A stretch of 64,000 nucleotides of DNA from Saprospira sp. CCB-QB6 (GTDB lineage: Bacteria > Bacteroidota > Bacteroidia > Chitinophagales > Saprospiraceae). The stretch covers positions 1,615,001 to 1,679,000 of the forward strand of contig NZ_CP116808.1 of assembly GCF_028464065.1 (NCBI RefSeq), written 5' to 3'. Below the pieces are notes generated by a model that was given only the letters and a program-made list of their open reading frames with translations, had not been told where the DNA came from and made no database searches. Made by a program: the position numbers and the translations under genes. Shown piece after piece: positions 35,723 through 45,184 of the stretch. Each line of letters begins with the position of its first letter. Within the stretch, counting starts at the first letter, position 1.

Positions 35723-37507
35723 TTAACGCAGTAAAAAGAGGGAGCCCTTTTGCTGCTTGTCTTTGCCCGCTTCTAATTGATATTGGGCCAAATAAATATA
35801 GACACCTTGAGGGGCGGGTTGACCGTTGATTTTGCCATCCCAACCCTGCATAATATCTACAGATTCAAAAATTAGGGCGCCATAGCGATCATAAATTTGT
35901 AGGCGGTAATTGCCTATATTTTGGCCAAAGGCTGCTCGAGGTCTAAACAGAGGGTTTCGGCCATCGGGAGCTAGGGCATTGGGAAAATGGAGCAAGGCTC
36001 TTTGGCTCAAGCAAAACTCATTGGAACGGCTCGACCAAAAGCGGTATTGGCCGTTGGCTAGTTTTAGGCGGCCCTCGGCCTGTACATAATAACAGCGGTT
36101 GGCCTGTTCTGGATTAGTTAAATCCACAGGATCTAAAAATGTTCGCTGGCTGCTATCTAAAAAACTAATTTGTTGCCATTGGCCTTGCTCCAAAGCATAG
36201 AGCTGATAAAACTCGGCTTCTAAGCTATCGCCTTCTAGCGGCAACCAATCTAAGCGGTTTTCAAAATTATCTAGGGCCTCGCCTCTTAGCTCTAGACTAA
36301 GCGCTTGATTGCTCGAATAGCTTAGGCCACAAAGATCTCTAGCAATAACTCGGTAATAATAGGGCCCCGCAGCACTGTCTATCCCCAGATCCAAATAGCT
36401 ATTCTGCTGATTAGTTTGTACGGGAATCACTAAGCGATCCTCCCAGTTTTGCCCATCGGTAGAGCGTTGTAATCGACCTTCGGCAAAATCGCTATCCAAA
36501 TCCCAGCGCCAGTGCACTTCTATACCAGCATTGGCGGGGGTATAACTGAGCTCCGTCAATTCTAAAAAGTCAATGGGGCGATTGGCCGAGATATTAAAAT
36601 CTAAGATATTGCTATTGGCTCGATAACTACCATTTTCCTCCATGGCTTCTATCCAAAAACGCAGGCTTTGGCCATCCTCCGCCCCCAAGTAACTATAGCT
36701 ATTGCTATTCACGGTATCTATCAGTTGGGGACTACCCCCATTTTCTTGCATCCAAACCAAATAGCCCGCCACCCCATCGGCCCAATTTTCATAGGGGTTC
36801 CAGTTTAAATCTAAACGGCGGCTACAAGGCTCAAAGCTAGACGATAAAAACATAGAACTATGTGGACCAGTGGTACCATCTACAGACGTACCCTCTCCCA
36901 ATGGACCTTTATTACAATTGCTCACGGCAACTATGGCATAGCGCACCAATAAATCCGCAGAATTGACATCCGTGAACTGCGTACCCGTTACTAATTGGTT
37001 ATTTGCAGGATAAGGGAAAAAATTACCCGATCCATAGGGATTCTCTTTATAAATCTGATAACCAATAATGCCTGGGCTCGGACTAGCCGACCAGCTCAAA
37101 ACAGGCACACCCGTCTGCAAATCTACAGACTGAAGATTGGGCGTGATGGGCCGAGCATTATCTATCACCGTAGAACGAGTTAAAATACTCGCCCCACAAA
37201 GTAGCCCCACTTGATAAAAACGGTTTCCCCCACTTCCATATAAATACAACTCGCCCAACTGAGCAGGATCTGTAATAGTATCTATCGGCTGCAAATTGCT
37301 AGCAGTAGGTCCAGAAAAAACCACATAGGCCGTGAAATTTGCACAAAGATTGGAGGAGGACCAAGTCAAAGAATCATTGCTACTACCTGTCAACTGCCGA
37401 GCACAAAGATCAAAAACAGCCGCCTGTCCCCTCCCCTGCTCAGGCAAAAGACAGAGGAAAAACAAGAAGCCAAAGAAATATAAATAGATATCGCGCATAA
37501 AATTCAT
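35723..37507 (-). CDS. Secreted fibronectin-like protein with T9SS type B sorting domain
   Basis: The 594-residue protein has a signal peptide (about 1-28), fibronectin type III-like beta domains (e.g. PVLSWSASPSPGIIGYQIYK) and a gliding-motility-associated (CHU_C) C-terminal domain. That domain reads FPNALAPDGRNPLFRP, YRLQIYDRYGALIFES and QGVYIYLAQY (about 500-580). This domain routes proteins through type IX secretion and usually needs a PorP/SprF partner, one of which lies at 25.1 kb. The internal repeats suggest adhesion or motility, not catalysis. Confidence 0.88.
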   Translation of the reverse strand: MNFMRDIYLYFFGFLFFLCLLPEQGRGQAAVFDLCARQLTGSSNDSLTWSSSNLCANFTAYVVFSGPTASNLQPIDTITDPAQLGELYLYGSGGNRFYQVGLLCGASILTRSTVIDNARPITPNLQSVDLQTGVPVLSWSASPSPGIIGYQIYKENPYGSGNFFPYPANNQLVTGTQFTDVNSADLLVRYAIVAVSNCNKGPLGEGTSVDGTTGPHSSMFLSSSFEPCSRRLDLNWNPYENWADGVAGYLVWMQENGGSPQLIDTVNSNSYSYLGAEDGQSLRFWIEAMEENGSYRANSNILDFNISANRPIDFLELTELSYTPANAGIEVHWRWDLDSDFAEGRLQRSTDGQNWEDRLVIPVQTNQQNSYLDLGIDSAAGPYYYRVIARDLCGLSYSSNQALSLELRGEALDNFENRLDWLPLEGDSLEAEFYQLYALEQGQWQQISFLDSSQRTFLDPVDLTNPEQANRCYYVQAEGRLKLANGQYRFWSSRSNEFCLSQRALLHFPNALAPDGRNPLFRPRAAFGQNIGNYRLQIYDRYGALIFESVDIMQGWDGKINGQPAPQGVYIYLAQYQLEAGKDKQQKGSLFLLR

Positions 37508-37719
37508 CCTGATTTATCGAACTGCAAGAGCTCAAATTTAAAGATAATCAAAAAGGAATAAAGGCCGAAAAGCCCGCTTTACTGCAGCATTAACGATTGG
37601 CCCCAGTCAAAGATTATGAACGCAATTTCTCCAAATCCCTAAAATAAGCGTTAAAACTTAATGGAAAACTTGGAAAACTGAAACAAAGTCTATACATTTA
37701 ATGTATATACATCAATATT
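37508..37719. promoter_or_regulatory. Divergent intergenic region with a palindrome before ygiD
   Basis: TATACATTTAATGTATA (37691-37707) has 7-bp arms about a 3-bp centre and ends 12 bp before the ygiD start, so it could bind a dimeric regulator or be the promoter core. Nothing else recognised. Confidence 0.4.
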
Positions 37720-38604
37720 ATGAAACGGAAAGATTTTGTCAAATGGCTAGCACTTAGCCCATTCTTATTTGCTATGCAACCACTATCTAAATTAGGCAAC
37801 TGGAGCGACTCGCTCGACAACAGCGCCAAAATGCCCGTCCTATTTTTAGGACACGGTAGCCCCATGAATGCGATCGAAGAGAATCAATTCGTGCGCAACT
37901 TTAGAGATTTGGGTAAAAAATTGCCCAAGCCTAAGGCAATTCTTTGCGTTTCGGCTCACTGGCTCACGCAAGGGACCAAAATCATGGCTTCTGATCCGCC
38001 CAAAACAATTCACGATTTTGGCGGCTTCCCTCAAGCCCTCTTTGATGTGCAATATCCCGCTCCTGGCGACCAACAACTGGCCCGCGAGGTCCGTGATATG
38101 GTCGGTGGCGATTTGGACCACAGCTGGGGGCTCGATCACGGTTCTTGGTCGGTCATCAAGCACCTCTATCCCAAGGCCGATGTGCCCGTCATCCAGATGA
38201 GCATTGATTATAATAAACCCGCCAGCTACCATTTTGAGTTGGCCAAAAAGCTACAACAGCTCCGCCACAAAGGCGTGTTGATCGTAGGAAGCGGTAATAT
38301 TATTCATAACCTCCGCCAGGTCAATTTTTCTAAAATCAATACGATTGGTTATGGCTACGACTGGGCCAAGGAGGTCCACGCCAAAACGGGCCAATACCTC
38401 AAGGACCAAAATTATCAGGCCCTCATTGACTATAAAAAGGGCGGCAAAGCCTTTGAATTGGCCATCCCCACCCCCGACCACTATTTTCCCATGATCTACA
38501 GCATCGGCCTAGCCGACAAAAACGATCAAATCCGCCTGTTCAATGATGAACTTTTGGGCGGTAGCCTCAATATGACTTCTTTCATTTTGGGCGAGGGAAT
38601 TTAA
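37720..38604 (+). CDS. ygiD: 4,5-DOPA dioxygenase extradiol-like protein (YgiD family)
   Basis: The 294-residue protein of the class III extradiol dioxygenase fold has the metal-site motifs LGHGSPMNAI (about 43-52), VSAHW (about 77) and DHGSWSVIKHLYPKADVP (about 140). The N terminus (MKRKDFVKWLALSPFLFAM) looks like a short export-type helix preceded by basic residues. It could be a signal or anchor, unlike the cytoplasmic E. coli YgiD. The physiological substrate is uncertain. Confidence 0.88.
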   Translation: MKRKDFVKWLALSPFLFAMQPLSKLGNWSDSLDNSAKMPVLFLGHGSPMNAIEENQFVRNFRDLGKKLPKPKAILCVSAHWLTQGTKIMASDPPKTIHDFGGFPQALFDVQYPAPGDQQLAREVRDMVGGDLDHSWGLDHGSWSVIKHLYPKADVPVIQMSIDYNKPASYHFELAKKLQQLRHKGVLIVGSGNIIHNLRQVNFSKINTIGYGYDWAKEVHAKTGQYLKDQNYQALIDYKKGGKAFELAIPTPDHYFPMIYSIGLADKNDQIRLFNDELLGGSLNMTSFILGEGI

Positions 38605-38612
38605 TTTTTTTG

Positions 38613-38730
38613 GGGGCTGCCCCGCCCTGCGGGCGGGTCGGGCTGTGTCGCGGCTCGCTTTTCGCTCGGCCCTTCGCCAGCTCTGCTGGCTCGGTCTGAC
38701 CTACGGCCACCCCTTTCACATCGCTAGGCC
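38613..38730 (+). repeat. R1 repeat copy 14 (type B 5' end, type A 3' end)
   Basis: Opens GGGGCTGCCCC with CCCGCCCTGCGGGCGGG, contains CCAGCTCTGCTGG and GACCTACGGCC, and ends CGCTAGGCC. The terminal pair is GGCT/GGCC with one GT wobble. It starts 8 bp after the ygiD stop. Confidence 0.83.
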
Positions 38731-38760
38731 TGCGGGCCTTCGGCCCTGCAAAACGCAAAT

Positions 38761-38796
38761 AAAGGAGCAAAACTTCGGTTTTGCTCCTTTTTTCTT
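38761..38796. terminator. Bidirectional terminator between ygiD and the deacetylase
   Basis: AAAGGAGCAAAAC, loop TTCG, then GTTTTGCTCCTTT (38761-38773 and 38778-38790), with T-rich flanks. Confidence 0.9.
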
Positions 38797-39420
38797 TTAA
38801 GGCAAGGCCTTAAAAGAATACCCCTTTGCGCTAAAATATGCCAAGAGCTCTGGCAACAAAACTCGAAGATGAGCGCCCGCCTTCAGGCTATCATGCAAGA
38901 CGATAATGCTTCCATCTTGGGCCTTTTTTTTGAGCAGCTGCATAGATTGTTGGGGGCTTCTTTGGGCATCAAAATCGCCAGGAATAATTTCCCAAGCAAT
39001 GATTTCATAGCCTTTGGCCCGAATGGCCTTGGCTTGGCTAGGCCGAATGCGGCCGTAAGCTGGCCGAAAATAACGGGATTGGATAAACTGCTCGGCCTTT
39101 TCCAAATCGGCTAGATAATCGACAGTACTGCTTTTCCAGCCATTGAGGTGGGCATAGCCGTGCATAGCCAAACAATGCCCTTCGGCTAGGGTGGCTTGGG
39201 CCAAAGCGGGCAAGGCCGCTACATTTTTGCCTAAGCAAAAAAAGCTAGCTTTCGCTTGATAGCTAGCGAGTTGGTCCAAAATCCAGCGGCTGTGTTCTGT
39301 TGTGGGCCCATCATCGAAAGTAAGGTAGAGGCAAGGCCCAGTAGAAGAAGCTGGATAATGCGTGCGCATAGTCGAAAAAAAGCGCTGCCAAAAGCGGGGC
39401 GTATATTTAGGATACCACAT
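38797..39420 (-). CDS. Polysaccharide deacetylase (NodB family)
   Basis: Start chosen at ATG 39420, giving MWYPKYTPRFWQRFF and a 14-bp overlap with aroE; a start at 39477 would overlap much further. The roughly 207-residue catalytic domain has LYLTFDDGP (metal-binding aspartates) and HGYAHLN (metal-binding histidines). PAYGRIRPSQ and IIVLHDS supply the other conserved motifs. It probably removes acetyl groups from peptidoglycan or exopolysaccharide. No signal peptide is obvious. Confidence 0.88.
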   Translation of the reverse strand: MWYPKYTPRFWQRFFSTMRTHYPASSTGPCLYLTFDDGPTTEHSRWILDQLASYQAKASFFCLGKNVAALPALAQATLAEGHCLAMHGYAHLNGWKSSTVDYLADLEKAEQFIQSRYFRPAYGRIRPSQAKAIRAKGYEIIAWEIIPGDFDAQRSPQQSMQLLKKKAQDGSIIVLHDSLKAGAHLRVLLPELLAYFSAKGYSFKALP

Positions 39421-40153
39421 CTCTATTCCAGATTTCCCAAGATTTTTCGGCTTGTCCAATGAGCATAGGCAAGCCATTTAATGTTTTGGCGCCTTGTTCG
39501 GCCCCTTTTTGCAAAAATAGCGTTTGGGCTGGATTGTAAATGAGGTCGTACAAATAATGATTGGGACCAAGGGCTTCATAGGGTAAAGCTGGGGCCTGAT
39601 CTATTTTGGGGTACATGCCCAGGGGCGTTGTATTCACAATCAATTGATAATCTTGTAGGAGTTCGGCACTCAGGTCTCTGTAGCTCAGTTGCCAGCGTTC
39701 GGGGGTTCTGGAAACCACCTTATGCGGAATCGCTTCTAATTCTAGGGCGTGGGCCACCGCTCGGGCAGCTCCGCCATGGCCCAAAACTAGGGCTTGTAGG
39801 GCGGGCCCCTCTCCTAGTAGCTCTTGCAAACCTAAGCGAAAGCCCATCACATCAGTATTATGCCCCATGAGCTGGCCATTGGGCAAAAACTGAATACAAT
39901 TGACGGCCCCCACGGCCACGGCCGTAGGCGCTAAAACCGAGAGATAAGGAATCACCGCCTGTTTATAGGGAATCGTTACATTGAGTCCCTGCAGTTGAGG
40001 GTATTGGGCCAAAAGCTCGGGCAGGGCCTCAATTTGGTCCAGGGGAAACGCCTTATATTCGGCGCTGAGGCCGGCTTTTACAAATTTCTGATTAAAGTAA
40101 TTGGGGGAAAAGCTATGTTGGAGGGATTTGCCCAATAAGCCATAAAGTTGCAT
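39407..40153 (-). CDS. aroE: Shikimate dehydrogenase
   Basis: Start at ATG 40153 gives the canonical opening MQLYGLLGKSLQHSFSPNYF. The protein has the catalytic lysine in GLNVTIPYKQA (about residues 60-70), NTTPLGMYP and the NADP site as GHGGAARAVAH. It reduces 3-dehydroshikimate in aromatic amino-acid synthesis. It overlaps the deacetylase start, so the two are co-transcribed although functionally unrelated. Confidence 0.93.
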   Translation of the reverse strand: MQLYGLLGKSLQHSFSPNYFNQKFVKAGLSAEYKAFPLDQIEALPELLAQYPQLQGLNVTIPYKQAVIPYLSVLAPTAVAVGAVNCIQFLPNGQLMGHNTDVMGFRLGLQELLGEGPALQALVLGHGGAARAVAHALELEAIPHKVVSRTPERWQLSYRDLSAELLQDYQLIVNTTPLGMYPKIDQAPALPYEALGPNHYLYDLIYNPAQTLFLQKGAEQGAKTLNGLPMLIGQAEKSWEIWNRDVVS

Positions 40154-40220
40154 GAGAATAAGATTAGTGGGGAAAGAAAATAATTGGTCCAATTGGATTT
40201 TGCAGGGCCGAAGGCCCGCA

Positions 40221-40341
40221 GGCCTAGCGATGTGAAAGGGTGGCCGTCAGGCCAGACCGAAGCGCTGCAAGCGCTGAAGGGCCGAGCGAATAGCGAGCCC
40301 TGTAACGTAGCGCCGCAAGGCGAAGCCGCAGCGGAGGCCCC
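40221..40341 (-). repeat. R1 repeat copy 15 (type A)
   Basis: On the minus strand GGGGCCTCCGC to GCTAGGCC, with a AGCGCTTGCAGCGCT-like hairpin. It is 3' of rfbB on its coding strand. Confidence 0.85.
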
Positions 40342-40379
40342 AAAACGACAACAAAGGGAGTAAGGCCCCTAAAAAGCAG

Positions 40380-40402
40380 AAAGCCCCCAAAAAGGAGGCT
40401 TT
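40380..40402 (-). terminator. Probable terminator of the nucleotide-sugar operon
   Basis: On the minus strand AAAGCCTCC, a T5 loop, then GGGGGCTTT with one mismatch, followed by CTGCTTTTT. Confidence 0.6.
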
Positions 40403-40409
40403 GCATAAT

Positions 40410-41465
40410 CTATTGATATTGTTTTTCGTAGTAATCGCGGTAGCTACCAGAGACAATATGCTCTAGCCAATCTTCATTATCGAGATACCATTTGACGGTT
40501 TTTTCTAGGCCCTCTTCAAATTGGAGAGAGGGGCCAAAATCCAGTTCATTTTGCAATTTACTGGCGTCGATGGCATAGCGGCGATCGTGGCCGGGGCGGT
40601 CCTTGATGAAGCTAATGAGTTGTTCGGCGCTGCCGGCTTCTCGGCCCAGTTGTTTGTCCATAATTTTGCAGAGCAGACGGACCAGGTCGATATTTTTCCA
40701 TTCATTGTGGCCTCCAATATTATAGGTTTCGCCTAATTTTCCTTGGTGGAAAATTTTATCAATAGCGGCGGCATGATCCTTCACCCAAAGCCAGTCGCGG
40801 GTATACTTCCCGTCGCCATAAATGGGCAAAGTTTTCTGCTTTTTGATGTTATTGATACAGAGCGGGATCAGTTTTTCGGGAAACTGATTGGGGCCATAAT
40901 TATTGGAGCAATTGGAGATGACCACAGGCAGGCCGTAGGTATGGTGGTAGGCGCGCACAAAATGGTCGGAGCTTGCTTTAGAGGCCGAATAAGGCGAGCG
41001 GGGATCGTAGGCGGTTTCCTCCGTAAAGAGGCCCGTTTCGCCTAGGGTGCCATAAACCTCATCGGTAGAGACGTGATAAAACAGCTTATCGGCCATGTTA
41101 TTGGCCCAAGCCTTACGGGCGGCTTGCAGGAGTTGGAGGGTCCCCATCACATTGGTTTCCACAAAAGCGAGTGGATTCTCGATAGAGCGATCCACATGAG
41201 ATTCTGCGGCCAGGTGAATAACGCCATCAAATTGGTATTGCTCAAAAAGTTGGTCGAGCAGGTTTTGGTCCAAAATATTGCCTTTGACAAAGCTATAATT
41301 TGGGGCTTGTTCTACCGATTTGAGATTTTCTAGATTGCCAGCATAAGTTAGGGCATCTAGGTTGATAATTTGATAGTTCGGATATTTATTCACGAGCAGC
41401 TCCACCAGATGGCAGCCGATAAAACCGGCGCCACCTGTAATGAGCAAAGTTTTTTGATTCTTCAT
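40410..41465 (-). CDS. rfbB: dTDP-glucose 4,6-dehydratase
   Basis: The 351-residue extended SDR enzyme has TGGAGFIGCHLVE at the N terminus. The catalytic THR/ASP/LYS region follows as HVSTDEVYG, and the YSASKASSDH motif carries Tyr and Lys near 165. It converts dTDP-glucose to the 4-keto-6-deoxy sugar used for rhamnose and other deoxysugars. Its ATG shares one base with the stop of the preceding gene. The remaining rml genes (rmlA, C, D) are not in the window. Confidence 0.93.
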   Translation of the reverse strand: MKNQKTLLITGGAGFIGCHLVELLVNKYPNYQIINLDALTYAGNLENLKSVEQAPNYSFVKGNILDQNLLDQLFEQYQFDGVIHLAAESHVDRSIENPLAFVETNVMGTLQLLQAARKAWANNMADKLFYHVSTDEVYGTLGETGLFTEETAYDPRSPYSASKASSDHFVRAYHHTYGLPVVISNCSNNYGPNQFPEKLIPLCINNIKKQKTLPIYGDGKYTRDWLWVKDHAAAIDKIFHQGKLGETYNIGGHNEWKNIDLVRLLCKIMDKQLGREAGSAEQLISFIKDRPGHDRRYAIDASKLQNELDFGPSLQFEEGLEKTVKWYLDNEDWLEHIVSGSYRDYYEKQYQ

Positions 41466-42397
41466 TAGAGGAGTACTTTTTTGAAGTATTCATAGGTTTT
41501 GGCCATCCCTTCGGCGCGGCTCACCTTGGGTTCCCAGTCTAAGATTTCTTTAGCTAGGCTAATATTGGGTTGGCGTTGTTGGGGATCGTCTTTGGGGAGT
41601 GGGTGGTAGCCGATGCTTCCTTTGCCTACCATTTGGACCACCTCTTTGGCAAAATCGAGAATCGATATTTCGTCGGGATTACCAATATTTACGGGCATAG
41701 CATAATTGCTCATGAGCAGGCGGAAAATGCCTTCTACCAAATCATCTACATAGCAAAAAGAGCGGGTTTGCTGTCCTTTACCAAAGACCGTAATTTCTTG
41801 GTCCAGCATCGCTTGAGAGAAGAAAGCGGGAAGTGCTCGGCCATCGTCTACGCGCATACGGGGACCATAAGTATTAAAGATCCGTACGATGCGAGTTTCC
41901 AGTTGGTGGTAGGTATGATAAGCCATAGTAATGGCTTCTTGGAAGCGTTTGGCCTCATCATAGACACCACGGGGGCCGATGGGGTTCACATTCCCCCAAT
42001 AATCTTCTGTTTGGGGGTGAACAAGGGGGTCGCCATAAACCTCTGAGGTAGAAGCGACCAAAATGCGAGCATTTTTGGCTCTCGCCAAGCCCAAAAGATT
42101 ATGCGTACCCAAAGAGCCTACTTTGAGGGTTTGGATCGGAATTTTGAGGTAGTCAATAGGGCTAGCGGGAGAGGCAAAATGCAAGATATAATCGAGTTCT
42201 CCGGCCACATGTACAAACTTAGAGACATCATGATGATGAAACTCGAAGCGTTCTAGGGGGAAAAGGTGTTCGATATTGCGGATATCGCCTGTAATGAGGT
42301 TATCCATGCCGATCACGTGCATGCCTTCAGCAATAAAGCGATCGCAAAGGTGAGAGCCCAGAAAACCTGCGGCTCCAGTAATCAATACGCGTTTCAT
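41465..42397 (-). CDS. UDP-glucuronate decarboxylase (UDP-xylose synthase)
   Basis: The 310-residue SDR enzyme has [14 protein letters not shown], the catalytic STSEVYGDP and the [12 protein letters not shown] (YxxxK) motif, with the extended [16 protein letters not shown] segment typical of UXS. It converts UDP-glucuronate, the product of the adjacent ugd, to UDP-xylose. It is 6 bp downstream of ugd and overlaps rfbB by one base, so the three form one operon. Confidence 0.93.
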   Translation of the reverse strand: MKRVLITGAAGFLGSHLCDRFIAEGMHVIGMDNLITGDIRNIEHLFPLERFEFHHHDVSKFVHVAGELDYILHFASPASPIDYLKIPIQTLKVGSLGTHNLLGLARAKNARILVASTSEVYGDPLVHPQTEDYWGNVNPIGPRGVYDEAKRFQEAITMAYHTYHQLETRIVRIFNTYGPRMRVDDGRALPAFFSQAMLDQEITVFGKGQQTRSFCYVDDLVEGIFRLLMSNYAMPVNIGNPDEISILDFAKEVVQMVGKGSIGYHPLPKDDPQQRQPNISLAKEILDWEPKVSRAEGMAKTYEYFKKVLL

Positions 42398-42403
42398 AGT
42401 TTA

Positions 42404-43726
42404 TTAGGCTTTAGGGTGAACGGTAGCACGGCCAATGCTTTCGTAATAAAAAGGTTGTTCGCGCATTTGCTCTAGCGAGTAAACGTTGCGGCCATCAAAG
42501 ATGACATTGTTATTGAGCAGGCTAGCAATTTTAGCAAAATCGGGTGTGCGGAACTCGTTCCATTCGGTCAAAATAGCCAAAGCATCAGCACCTTCTAGGG
42601 CCTCATATTTATTTTCGCAAAGTGTAATTTTATCGCCAAAGATTTGCTGAATATGGCTCATCGCTTCGGGATCAAAAGCCTGTACTTTTGCGCCTAGCTC
42701 TAGCAATTGTTCAATAATCAAAAGTGCGGGTGCCTCGCGGATATCGTCGGTATTCGGCTTAAAAGACAAGCCCCAAAGTCCAATCGTTTTGCCCTTGATT
42801 TCATCGCCATAATAGTTCTCTAACTTTTCGACTAGGCGGTTTTTCTGTCTTTGGTTTACCTGCATAACTGACTTTAGAATTTTAAAGTCAAAATCATACT
42901 CTTCTGCCGTTTTGGCTAAAGCCTTTACATCTTTAGGGAAACAGCTTCCGCCATAACCGATACCCGGAAATAGGAAGCGCTTACCAATGCGGTTATCTGA
43001 GCCCATTCCTTTGCGTACTGCATCTACATTGGCACCTACACGCTCGCAGAGGTTAGCAATTTCATTCATGAAAGAAATACGGGTAGCCAAATAAGAGTTA
43101 GCTGCATATTTGGTCATTTCAGCCGAGCGCTCATCCATAAAATAAATGGGGTTACCTTGGCGAACAAAGGGCATATATAGCTGCTTCATCAATCCGCGAG
43201 CACGGTCCGAATTGGTTCCAATAACCACCCGATCGGGCTTCATAAAATCTTCTACGGCTACGCCTTCTCGCAAAAACTCTGGATTAGAGACCACATCAAA
43301 AAGTGATTCATCTAGGTTTTCGGCCAAAATCGCATGTACTTTTTCAGCTGTGCCTACGGGTACCGTACTTTTATCAACAATTACCTTATAAGAAGTGATG
43401 ATTTTGCTCAAATCAGCAGCTACGCCCATAACATAAGAGAGGTCAGCAGAGCCATCGCCACCGGGAGGGGTGGGCAAAGCCAAAAAGATAATTTCTGCAT
43501 CTTTGATAGCATCGGCCAAATTGGTTGTAAACTTAAGGCGGCCAGCCTGTGCATTGCGCTCAAAAAGGTGGTCCAATTCGGGCTCATAAATGGGAACCTG
43601 TCCGGCCTGCATTTGCCGCACTTTCTCTTCATTGATATCTACACAAATTACGTGATTGCCCGTCTCGGCAAAACAAGTTCCTGTTACTAGCCCAACATAG
43701 CCAGTCCCTACGATTGCAATATTCAT
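42404..43726 (-). CDS. ugd: UDP-glucose 6-dehydrogenase
   Basis: The 440-residue enzyme has the N-terminal NAD site (IVGTGYVGLVTGTCFAE) and the catalytic-cysteine motif GGSCFPKDVKAL (about 258-269). A C-terminal UDP-binding domain follows (LSFKPNTDDIREAP near 315). It makes UDP-glucuronate and is the first gene of the operon, behind a good Bacteroidetes promoter. The products feed capsule or exopolysaccharide synthesis. Confidence 0.95.
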   Translation of the reverse strand: MNIAIVGTGYVGLVTGTCFAETGNHVICVDINEEKVRQMQAGQVPIYEPELDHLFERNAQAGRLKFTTNLADAIKDAEIIFLALPTPPGGDGSADLSYVMGVAADLSKIITSYKVIVDKSTVPVGTAEKVHAILAENLDESLFDVVSNPEFLREGVAVEDFMKPDRVVIGTNSDRARGLMKQLYMPFVRQGNPIYFMDERSAEMTKYAANSYLATRISFMNEIANLCERVGANVDAVRKGMGSDNRIGKRFLFPGIGYGGSCFPKDVKALAKTAEEYDFDFKILKSVMQVNQRQKNRLVEKLENYYGDEIKGKTIGLWGLSFKPNTDDIREAPALLIIEQLLELGAKVQAFDPEAMSHIQQIFGDKITLCENKYEALEGADALAILTEWNEFRTPDFAKIASLLNNNVIFDGRNVYSLEQMREQPFYYESIGRATVHPKA

Positions 43727-43762
43727 AGCCTAGAAATGATAATTATGGTTTAAAAATCTGGG

Positions 43763-43792
43763 CAAATATACAGTGAACTCATTTAAAAACAA
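43763..43792 (-). promoter_or_regulatory. Promoter of the ugd operon
   Basis: On the minus strand TTG (complement of 43790-43792), 19 bp, then TATATTTG (complement of 43763-43770): a close fit to the Bacteroidetes TTTG/TAnnTTTG pair. The -33 part lies inside a 50-bp repeat. Confidence 0.6.
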
Positions 43793-43820
43793 CTGTCCTT
43801 GCGCTTGAAAGCTAATTTTG
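43771..43820. repeat. 50-bp direct repeat, copy 1
   Basis: Begins CAGTGAACTCATTTAAAAAC and ends GAAAGCTAATTTTG; identical to 43934-43983, 163 bp away. Confidence 0.9.
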
Positions 43821-43933
43821 CGCCCTTCCTCGTTATTTTTCTCCACGATAGCGCTGCTATCCTGTCAAAAAATGCCTAAAATGACTCAAAATTTTTACTC
43901 AAGCGCTATAAGAACGTCATCTTCAAATGAGTT
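43821..43933. other. Spacer between the 50-bp repeats
   Basis: No gene seen. GATAGCGCTGCTATC (43848-43862) is a short hairpin. Confidence 0.4.
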
Positions 43934-43983
43934 CAGTGAACTCATTTAAAAACAACTGTCCTTGCGCTTGAAAGCTAATTTTG
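43934..43983. repeat. 50-bp direct repeat, copy 2
   Basis: Identical to 43771-43820. Its left end extends into a perfect inverted repeat, AAATGAGTTCA-G-TGAACTCATTT. Confidence 0.9.
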
Positions 43984-44135
43984 AATAGGATAAGCAGTTT
44001 GCTTTTAGCTGAGTTTTCTTGCTTTTGGACCTCTTGATAAATGTCCTCTTAAGCCCATTTCATTATTTTGATGAAAGAAGAAGCTGTTTATTCTTCTATT
44101 TAGTCGTAATTTTTGTCACAGCCTGTTTTGTTTTT

Positions 44136-44249
44136 GGGCCTCCGCAGCAAGCTGCGGCGCTACGTTACAGGGCTCGCTACTCGCTCGGCCCTGCGGCGGC
44201 AAAGCCGCCTAGGTCTGGCCGAACGGCCACCCTTTCACATCGCTAGTCC
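44136..44249 (+). repeat. R1 repeat copy 16 (type A)
   Basis: Opens GGGCCTCCGCAGC with CCGCAGCAAGCTGCGG and ends CGCTAGTCC (one change from TAGGCC). It contains GGCGGCAAAGCCGCC and GGCCGAACGGCC hairpins. Confidence 0.83.
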
Positions 44250-44257
44250 AAACGAGC

Positions 44258-44298
44258 TAGACAAAAAAGCGGCTGAGCCCTTAAGGGCTCAGCCGCTT
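44258..44298 (-). terminator. Terminator of parA
   Basis: A 32-bp perfect palindrome (44267-44298; AAGCGGCTGAGCCC and its complement), followed on the minus strand by TTTTTTGT. Confidence 0.9.
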
Positions 44299-44315
44299 GT
44301 GTTGGCCCAAAGCCT

Positions 44316-45137
44316 TTAGTCCTTATTTGCTTGCTTGCGCAATTGCTCTTTAAGTTCTTTCTTTTTGCCTTTTTGTCCATTCTTTTGCAAGATTTCCTGG
44401 GCCAAATTAAAGAAGTTGATGGCTCCTTTAGAGCTAGCATCATACATGGCCACGGGTTTGCCCTCACCTGGGGCTTCGGCAATTCTAGAGTTTCGGTGGA
44501 TGACCGTTTTAAAGACTCTTTCGCCAAAGTATTTGCGCGCTTCTTCCACCACCTCTTTGGCGAGACGCAAGCGGGCATCGTACATAGAAAGCAAAATTCC
44601 TTCAATATCCAATTGCTTATTGATTTGGCTTTTGACCAAACGGATAGTATTCATCAATTTGCCTAATCCTTCCAAAGCGAAGTACTCGCATTGCACGGGA
44701 ATCACCACAGAATCTGAGGCGGTCAAAGCATTAACGGTTACTAAGCCCAAAGACGGCAAGCAATCAATAATAATAAAGTCGTATTCTTCTTTGAGGGGCG
44801 CAATTAGGCCCTTCATGATATATTCTCTTTGCCAACGGTTGATTAGCTCGATTTCGGCCCCCACCAAATTGATATGAGCGGGCAATAGATCGAGATCAGG
44901 TGTTGTGGTCGACTGGATAATCGTTTTGGGGTCCAGTTCATTAACCAGACAGTCATATAAGCTCTGCTCAATACTATCTGGCGAAATGCCCACCCCTGAG
45001 GTGGCATTTGCTTGGGGGTCTGCATCAATAAGAAGGACCTTATGCTCTAAAATGGCTAGGCTGGCGGCCAAATTGATGGCCGTAGTGGTTTTGCCCACTC
45101 CTCCTTTTTGGTTAGCGATGGCGATTACTTTTCCCAT
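44316..45137 (-). CDS. parA: ParA/Soj-family ATPase
   Basis: Start chosen at ATG 45137 ([13 protein letters not shown]); the upstream start adds seven unremarkable residues. The roughly 273-residue protein has the deviant Walker [15 protein letters not shown] (about 10-23), Walker A' [12 protein letters not shown] and the [11 protein letters not shown] Walker B. It is the usual chromosomal type that moves origin regions with ParB/parS. No parB or parS is visible in the window. Confidence 0.93.
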   Translation of the reverse strand: MGKVIAIANQKGGVGKTTTAINLAASLAILEHKVLLIDADPQANATSGVGISPDSIEQSLYDCLVNELDPKTIIQSTTTPDLDLLPAHINLVGAEIELINRWQREYIMKGLIAPLKEEYDFIIIDCLPSLGLVTVNALTASDSVVIPVQCEYFALEGLGKLMNTIRLVKSQINKQLDIEGILLSMYDARLRLAKEVVEEARKYFGERVFKTVIHRNSRIAEAPGEGKPVAMYDASSKGAINFFNLAQEILQKNGQKGKKKELKEQLRKQANKD

Positions 45138-45184
45138 ATTATTACTGCCCGAAGGCATTTATTAACGTCTTTTTGGATACCCAA

